Origin: Algirhabdus cladophorae
GTDB taxonomy: Bacteria; Pseudomonadota; Alphaproteobacteria; Rhodobacterales; Rhodobacteraceae
Reading direction: 5' to 3'
DNA: 64,000 bases
Assembly (NCBI RefSeq): GCF_044772865.1
Contig: NZ_CP173029.1
Span: 1,984,001 to 2,048,000 of the forward strand
Shown here: positions 59,936 through 64,000 of the stretch, in pieces
Position numbering within the stretch: position 1 is the first letter of the stretch
Layout: each line of letters opens with the position of its first letter
Position numbers and translations under genes: made by a program
Notes under the pieces: generated by a model
Databases searched by the model: none
What the model was told of the DNA's origin: nothing
What the model saw: only the letters and a program-made list of their open reading frames with translations

Positions 59936-60877
59936 TTACTGAACCCAAGCTTTCCAAACGTCTTCGTTCGCGGCCAACCATTCTTCGGCGGCTTCTTCTG
60001 GCTCCATCTCATCGATGTCGACCATTTTCGCCATTTCCGCAATCTGTGGGTTGGTGAAGGAGATTTTGGTCAGCGTGTCGTAAGCAGCTGGCCATTTGTC
60101 TTTCATGCCATCCCATGCGGCTTTCTTGAGGTAACCCGTTGCAGGGTTGCCGCAGTCATAAAGCGCGTTTGGATTTGGACCTACAGCTGGGTCTTTGTCG
60201 CAGCCGTCTACCCATGCTGGGAATTCAACGAACTCACCTGGCCATACGGCTTCGGCAAAGTTTGGTGTCCAGTTAAACACAACCACTGGCTTTTTGTCGG
60301 CCTCAGCCGCGCCAATTTCAGCCCAAAGAGCAGCCGCAGAGCCAGCGTTGATCACTTGGAAGTTCATGCCCAGTGCTTCAACACGCTCTTGGCCGTGCTT
60401 GAGCCAGTCCACAGGACCATCCAGATAGCGGCCTTTTGAGCCAGTTTCAGCCGTTGCAAAGACTTCGGCACAGTCGTTCAGCGCTTCCCAGCTTGGCAGG
60501 CCCGGGCATGCGTCTTTGGTCCACATCGGATACCACCAGTCTTCGCGGGTCACGGCGTTGTGGTCGCCTGCGTCATGCAAACCGCCCTTTTCGAGTGCTG
60601 CACGGAAGGACGCGCCAAAAGCCCCTTCCCAAACTTCCAATTCCATAGTGACGTCGCCCAAACGAACGGACTCGTAAACGGCTTGGCTGTCGGTAGTTAC
60701 ATATTCAACGTTGTTGCCCATAGATTCCATGATCTGGCCCACGACGTTGGACATCACAATTTGCGAGGACCAGTTATGGATCGGAATAATAATCGGATCG
60801 CTGCTGTCGGCGGCAAAGCCCGCAAGAGGCGTTAAGGCAAGGACGCCCGTGGCCAAAGCTGTTGTCAGTTTTTTCAT
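59936..60877 (-). CDS. tmoX: TMAO/quaternary-amine ABC substrate-binding protein (TmoX-like)
   Basis: 313 residues with a signal peptide (MKKLTTALATGVLALTPLAG). OpuAC-type binding protein with many tryptophans suited to caging a quaternary or N-oxide headgroup (IPIHNWSSQIV, LELEVWEGAFGASF, REDWWYPMWTKDACPG, VVFNWTPNFAEAVWPGEF). The overall pattern recalls the Ruegeria TMAO-binding protein TmoX, including the paired cysteines in GCDKDPAVGPNPNALYDCG. ATG 60877 has GGGAG six bases upstream; the longer frame to 60961 lacks signal-like sequence. Adjacent dimethylamine monooxygenase genes support a methylated-amine role. Confidence 0.78.
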   Translation of the reverse strand: MKKLTTALATGVLALTPLAGFAADSSDPIIIPIHNWSSQIVMSNVVGQIMESMGNNVEYVTTDSQAVYESVRLGDVTMELEVWEGAFGASFRAALEKGGLHDAGDHNAVTREDWWYPMWTKDACPGLPSWEALNDCAEVFATAETGSKGRYLDGPVDWLKHGQERVEALGMNFQVINAGSAAALWAEIGAAEADKKPVVVFNWTPNFAEAVWPGEFVEFPAWVDGCDKDPAVGPNPNALYDCGNPATGYLKKAAWDGMKDKWPAAYDTLTKISFTNPQIAEMAKMVDIDEMEPEEAAEEWLAANEDVWKAWVQ

Positions 60878-61110
60878 CGTATTCTCCCATGTCGAATGCG
60901 CGTGATGCGCTCTTTGGTGATGCGACCTCATTGGGCGGGCCGCATTTGGTGGAGGCACCAAGCTGATTCCCGGAAAACCCCCATTCCGCGATGGTCAGAG
61001 TGTCGCACAGTTTTCCTACCAATCAAGAATTATTCTTAACAGTTTATGACATTTGCCGTTTGCGCTGGGAATTCTATAAAAAATCCCACAATTTTCATTC
61101 ACAGGGATAG

Positions 61111-61141
61111 TTTTTGTCCTGTCAGGAAAATGTGCTATTGT
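61111..61141 (+). promoter_or_regulatory. Predicted promoter and operator of the XRE-cupin regulator
   Basis: TTGTCC (61114-61119), a 16-base spacer and TATTGT (61136-61141) form a plausible promoter for the plus-strand gene. The spacer and -35 contain an imperfect palindrome centred on TCCTGTCAGGA, the kind of site an XRE repressor would use to control itself and the divergent tmoX gene. The rest of the 297-base divergent gap (60878-61174) is AT-rich with no gene. Confidence 0.4.
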
Positions 61142-61174
61142 TGAAGGAGTGAAATTAAGCAAGTTGCCCGAATT

Positions 61175-61834
61175 ATGAACGTTGAAAAAATCACACCCGA
61201 TATGGCCTCGGCCCTGACCCAAGACCCCCACCGCGTCCGCGAGGAACGCGAGAAGGTTCTGGAGGTCGCGATTGGGCGTGAGGTTCGCAGTTTTCGGCGT
61301 CAACAAAACGTCACAGTGGCCGAACTTGCCCAATTGACGGGCTTGTCGATCGGCATGTTGTCGAAGATTGAAAACGGCAACACATCGCCTTCGCTGACCA
61401 CGCTTCAAACCTTGGCCAATGCGCTCAGCGTGCCTTTGACCTCATTTTTTCGGCGTTTTGAAGAAAGCCGTGATGCGGTACACACCAAATCCGGTCAAGG
61501 GGTTGAGATGCAGCGCGAGGGCACCCGCGCAGGACATCAGTATAACTTGCTGGGCCATCTTGGATCAAACGCCAGCGGTGTGATGGTCGAGCCCTATTTG
61601 ATCACTCTCACTGAGACCTCGGATGTGTTCCCAATGTTCCAACACGGCGGGATCGAAACGATTTACATGCTTGAGGGCCAGGTCGAATACCGCCATGGCG
61701 AAGAAACGTTCCTGCTGGAAGCTGGCGATACGCTGTTTTTTGACGCGGATGCACCACACGGGCCGGAAAAACTGGTCACCCTGCCTGCCCGCTATTTATC
61801 GATTATCAGTTATCCGCAGAGCAGCCCCACCTAG
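61175..61834 (+). CDS. XRE-family transcriptional regulator with C-terminal cupin
   Basis: 219 residues. HTH_XRE at about 33-87 (VRSFRRQQNVTVAELAQLTGLSIGMLSKIENG, TSPSLTTLQTLANAL) and a cupin_2 sensor at about 145-215 (FQHGGIETIYMLEGQVEYRHGEETFLLEAGDTLFFDADAPHGPE). This domain pair is typical of regulators of amine, polyamine and amino-acid catabolism. It is divergent from the tmoX-like gene and convergent with dmmC (stops overlap by four bases), so control of both methylated-amine units is the simplest reading. The ATG has no strong ribosome site. Confidence 0.85.
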   Translation: MNVEKITPDMASALTQDPHRVREEREKVLEVAIGREVRSFRRQQNVTVAELAQLTGLSIGMLSKIENGNTSPSLTTLQTLANALSVPLTSFFRRFEESRDAVHTKSGQGVEMQREGTRAGHQYNLLGHLGSNASGVMVEPYLITLTETSDVFPMFQHGGIETIYMLEGQVEYRHGEETFLLEAGDTLFFDADAPHGPEKLVTLPARYLSIISYPQSSPT

Positions 61835-62901
61835 GGTTTCGTCAACGCAGGCTCGCTGTCCAGATCGGGCCAAATGCCCGCTGACGTGGGCAAACCATCA
61901 TCAAAATCAGACAGGTAATCCAGCATCATTGGCCGGTTATCGATGAAGCCTTTGTAGGTCGCCAGTTCCTCGGGCAAATCGCGCACCACGCGGTGCAAAC
62001 GGCGACCCCATTTTGGTACCGTCATCAAATCCTGAAAGCTGCACAGGTAGCATCGGATCGGAAAGACCAAGGCATTTGAACGCGGTAGACGGAAGAACGT
62101 CTGCAACTCAACCCGTAGATGCTGTTTTGCCCCAATATTTTCAGGCGTCAGCGTGGTCTTTTGCACGCCCCATTTGTGGTAGTTCTCGGGTGACGTATCC
62201 AGCAGCGGGTTCACTGTCATTGTCCAGTTGAGCCGCCGCGCAGGCGCGCCTTGCTGGATGTTCAACAAAAACTTCAACGCCCGCACAAAGATACCCTTTT
62301 CATGGGCCAAAGGCACCGGCGCGTGCCATTCGAAAAAGTTCATTCCAATGTCAAAATCCAACGACCAATCGGCTTGGGTTGTGACAATACCGGCGTCCAT
62401 CCAGAGGTTGTCATCCCGTTGGTCCAAAACGCAAAAATCGCCTTGGGTCTGGCGGGTGATGTATTCCATCGGGCCATAGGGCAGCGTGGTTTCATCCAAA
62501 AAGACAAAGCTATCGTCGATGCCCAGTGGCTTGTTTATCCAGCGCCAATTATTGCCGTCGCGGTGCAATTCAAACAGATCCGGATAATCCTCGGACTTGC
62601 TGACCATGATCAGTTCCAGCAGGTCCCAACCGGCCAAAGTCATATGTGGCAAGGACTGACAGCGCAGCGGATCATCGGCCAGAACTAGGGCACGGTCGCG
62701 CATCTCGGCCACATAATGTTCGTCTACATCGAAACGTTTTTCATAAACACTGTCCGCAGGGCCGCCGCGATGCTGTTCCATGTTCACCGAATACATGTAG
62801 CTGTCTTCGTGGAACGGAAACGGAAAGCGTTTGATCGCGCGCTCGGAATTGTGGAACGAATAGTCGTCGCGGAAGGTTTCGTCGTTGAACTGCAAAGTCA
62901 T
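61831..62901 (-). CDS. dmmC: Dimethylamine monooxygenase heme subunit (DUF3445 family, DmmC)
   Basis: 356 residues of the DUF3445 / heme-dependent oxidative N-demethylase family. Recognisable segments are YSVNMEQHRGGPADSVYEKRF, IDDSFVFLDETTLPYGPMEYITRQTQGDF, DIGMNFFEWHAPVPLAHEKGIF and RVELQTFFRLPRSNALVFPIRCYLCSF. In marine Roseobacters this subunit, with DmmA and DmmB, oxidises dimethylamine to methylamine and formaldehyde. It starts one base after dmmB stops, so it is the end of the dmm operon. Confidence 0.82.
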   Translation of the reverse strand: MTLQFNDETFRDDYSFHNSERAIKRFPFPFHEDSYMYSVNMEQHRGGPADSVYEKRFDVDEHYVAEMRDRALVLADDPLRCQSLPHMTLAGWDLLELIMVSKSEDYPDLFELHRDGNNWRWINKPLGIDDSFVFLDETTLPYGPMEYITRQTQGDFCVLDQRDDNLWMDAGIVTTQADWSLDFDIGMNFFEWHAPVPLAHEKGIFVRALKFLLNIQQGAPARRLNWTMTVNPLLDTSPENYHKWGVQKTTLTPENIGAKQHLRVELQTFFRLPRSNALVFPIRCYLCSFQDLMTVPKWGRRLHRVVRDLPEELATYKGFIDNRPMMLDYLSDFDDGLPTSAGIWPDLDSEPALTKP

Positions 62902-62902
62902 A

Positions 62903-63865
62903 TTATCGATCCAATACTAGGGTTTTTCCCTCAAAACGGGACACGCATGGCATAATCTTCTGGCCCGAGGCCTGCTCTGCCTCCTCAAGCCAGTGATCGC
63001 GGTGAATGAACTGGCCGTCGTAGCCGATCACCGATGTTTCGCATTGCCCACAGGCCCCACCACGGCAGAGATACGGCGCATCCACCCCTTCGCGTTCCAT
63101 AGCCTCCAGCAGGCTTTCTTGTTCACCCACTTGAATAACTTTGTTGGAAACAGCCAGCTTGACCTCAAACGGCTTGCCGGGCTGTGGTGCCAGAAATTCC
63201 TCGTAATGCACGGCCTCGCGCGGCCAGCCCATTTCATCCGCTTTGCCGCGCACCCAGTCGATCATGCCTTTGGGACCGCAGACATAAACATGGGTGCCCA
63301 GCGGTTGGCCTGTCAGCAAATTGTCCAGATTGATGGCTTGGCTTTGATCGTCATAATAGACGTGGGTTTCGTTCGGGTGGTGGCTGGTCAGTTCATCCAC
63401 ATAAGACCCAAGCGCGGGCGTGCGCACGGAATAGTGCAACTCCCAATTGCCATTGAACCGTTCCAGCTGTTTGATCTGGGCCAAAAACGGCGTGATGCCG
63501 ATGCCGCCTGCGATGAAGAGATGCTTACGCGCGCGCAGATCGAGGCTGAACAGGTTGACCGGATAGCTGATCGTCATTTGATCGCCGACGGCCACTTGTG
63601 CGTGCATAAATTTCGAGCCGCCCCGCCCCTCATCATCGCGGCGCACTGAGATTGTGTAAGCCGTCTGATCCATGGGATCGGACATCAGCGAATAGGGATT
63701 GAGGCGTGTGATATCGCCGTCTTGCATTTCGACAACTGTGTGCGCGCCACCGGAAAAAGTCGGCAACAAGCCACCCGCAGTGGGTTTAAACTCGAACCGG
63801 GTGACAAGATCATTAAGAGGCACGATATCCGTGACGGTCACAGCGATTTTTTCTGCTCCGCTCAT
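62903..63865 (-). CDS. dmmB: Dimethylamine monooxygenase reductase subunit (PDR/VanB-type, DmmB)
   Basis: 320 residues of the phthalate-dioxygenase-reductase family. FMN/FAD domain with LNPYSLMSDPMDQTAYTISV, nucleotide domain with HLFIAGGIGITPFLAQI and HVYVCGPKGMIDWV, and a C-terminal plant-type 2Fe-2S motif CRGGACGQCETSV plus the fourth cysteine in KIMPCVSR. It delivers NAD(P)H electrons to the heme subunit. ATG 63865 (MSGAEKIAV) overlaps the dmmA stop and has AGGA nine bases upstream, so I reject the longer frame to 63991. Confidence 0.87.
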   Translation of the reverse strand: MSGAEKIAVTVTDIVPLNDLVTRFEFKPTAGGLLPTFSGGAHTVVEMQDGDITRLNPYSLMSDPMDQTAYTISVRRDDEGRGGSKFMHAQVAVGDQMTISYPVNLFSLDLRARKHLFIAGGIGITPFLAQIKQLERFNGNWELHYSVRTPALGSYVDELTSHHPNETHVYYDDQSQAINLDNLLTGQPLGTHVYVCGPKGMIDWVRGKADEMGWPREAVHYEEFLAPQPGKPFEVKLAVSNKVIQVGEQESLLEAMEREGVDAPYLCRGGACGQCETSVIGYDGQFIHRDHWLEEAEQASGQKIMPCVSRFEGKTLVLDR

Positions 63866-64000
63866 TCGTACAATCCTTTGGAAGGGGGCACGTTCCCAGG
63901 GTCTTCTGCATCGATGCAGACCCCTTGGTAGGCGGCCAATCGGCGTGAGTAGTGATCGCGTACAAACAGGTTCAGCCCGCAATGGCTGCACACAAACGGA
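63862..64000 (-). CDS. dmmA: DmmA-type subunit of dimethylamine monooxygenase (partial, C-terminal end)
   Basis: An open frame enters from the right edge on the minus strand and ends at TGA 63864-63862, overlapping the dmmB ATG. The visible 45 residues contain a CSHCGLNLFV zinc-ribbon-like CxxC and end GNVPPSKGLYE, which fits the small DmmA subunit. Its position immediately before dmmB matches the dmmABC order. Only the C-terminus is in the window. Confidence 0.65.
   Translation of the reverse strand, partial: PFVCSHCGLNLFVRDHYSRRLAAYQGVCIDAEDPGNVPPSKGLYE

Noticed and set aside
61149..61178. Nine-codon leader frame (GTG 61149, stop overlapping the XRE ATG)
   Set aside because: The purine-rich GAAGGA abuts the GTG with no spacing, so initiation there is unlikely; too short to support.

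Overview
The window looks like a chromosome segment of a marine alphaproteobacterium of the Roseobacter group (Rhodobacteraceae). Supporting this are the moderately GC-rich coding style, abundant TRAP/ABC uptake systems, the trimethylamine N-oxide/dimethylamine (tmo/dmm-like) genes at the right end, reductive pyrimidine catabolism with a RutR-type regulator, and sulfopyruvate decarboxylase genes. I assigned 41 coding regions, two of them cut by the window edges. I saw no tRNA, rRNA, CRISPR array, transposase or phage gene.

Layout: (i) 1-9.2 kb: the 3' end of an unknown gene, then a 3033-aa RTX calcium-binding exoprotein on the minus strand. (ii) 9.4-25 kb: a sugar-acid island. It holds a mannonate/mannitol-type oxidoreductase, KDG kinase, a DMT exporter/importer, two hydroxyisobutyrate-dehydrogenase-family enzymes, altronate-type dehydratase, a phytanoyl-CoA-dioxygenase-like enzyme, TRAP permeases DctQM without a DctP, and a DenD-like dehydrogenase. 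Divergently, an SDR / IlvD-Edd dehydratase / FAH hydrolase / 2-hydroxyacid dehydrogenase operon fits a diketo-acid hydrolysis route. Operator-like palindromes of LacI and GntR/UxuR type lie at the expected promoters. (iii) 25-31 kb: a minus-strand run potFGHI - glk - comDE (polyamine-type ABC transporter, glucokinase, sulfopyruvate decarboxylase). (iv) 31.3-47.7 kb: a surface module made of a 4284-aa secreted protein with about 30 DUF11-type repeats, and an 1182-aa outer-membrane beta-barrel protein starting one base after it. (v) 48-58.7 kb: uptake and reductive degradation of pyrimidines (ABC transporter, dihydropyrimidinase, ureidopropionase-type hydrolase, RutR-like regulator, PreA/PreT). 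Two near-identical RutR-like operators sit in front of the two catabolic transcription units. (vi) 58.8-64 kb: TmoX/TmoV-like uptake genes without a permease, an XRE-cupin regulator, and the DmmABC dimethylamine monooxygenase genes (dmmA partial).

Three genes (RTX protein, DUF11 protein, beta-barrel protein) take up about 25.5 kb, or 40 percent of the window. The rest is mostly scavenging metabolism: acid sugars, polyamines, organosulfonates, pyrimidines and methylated amines. The surface module (iv) and the inferred regulatory sites are the parts I find most worth following up.
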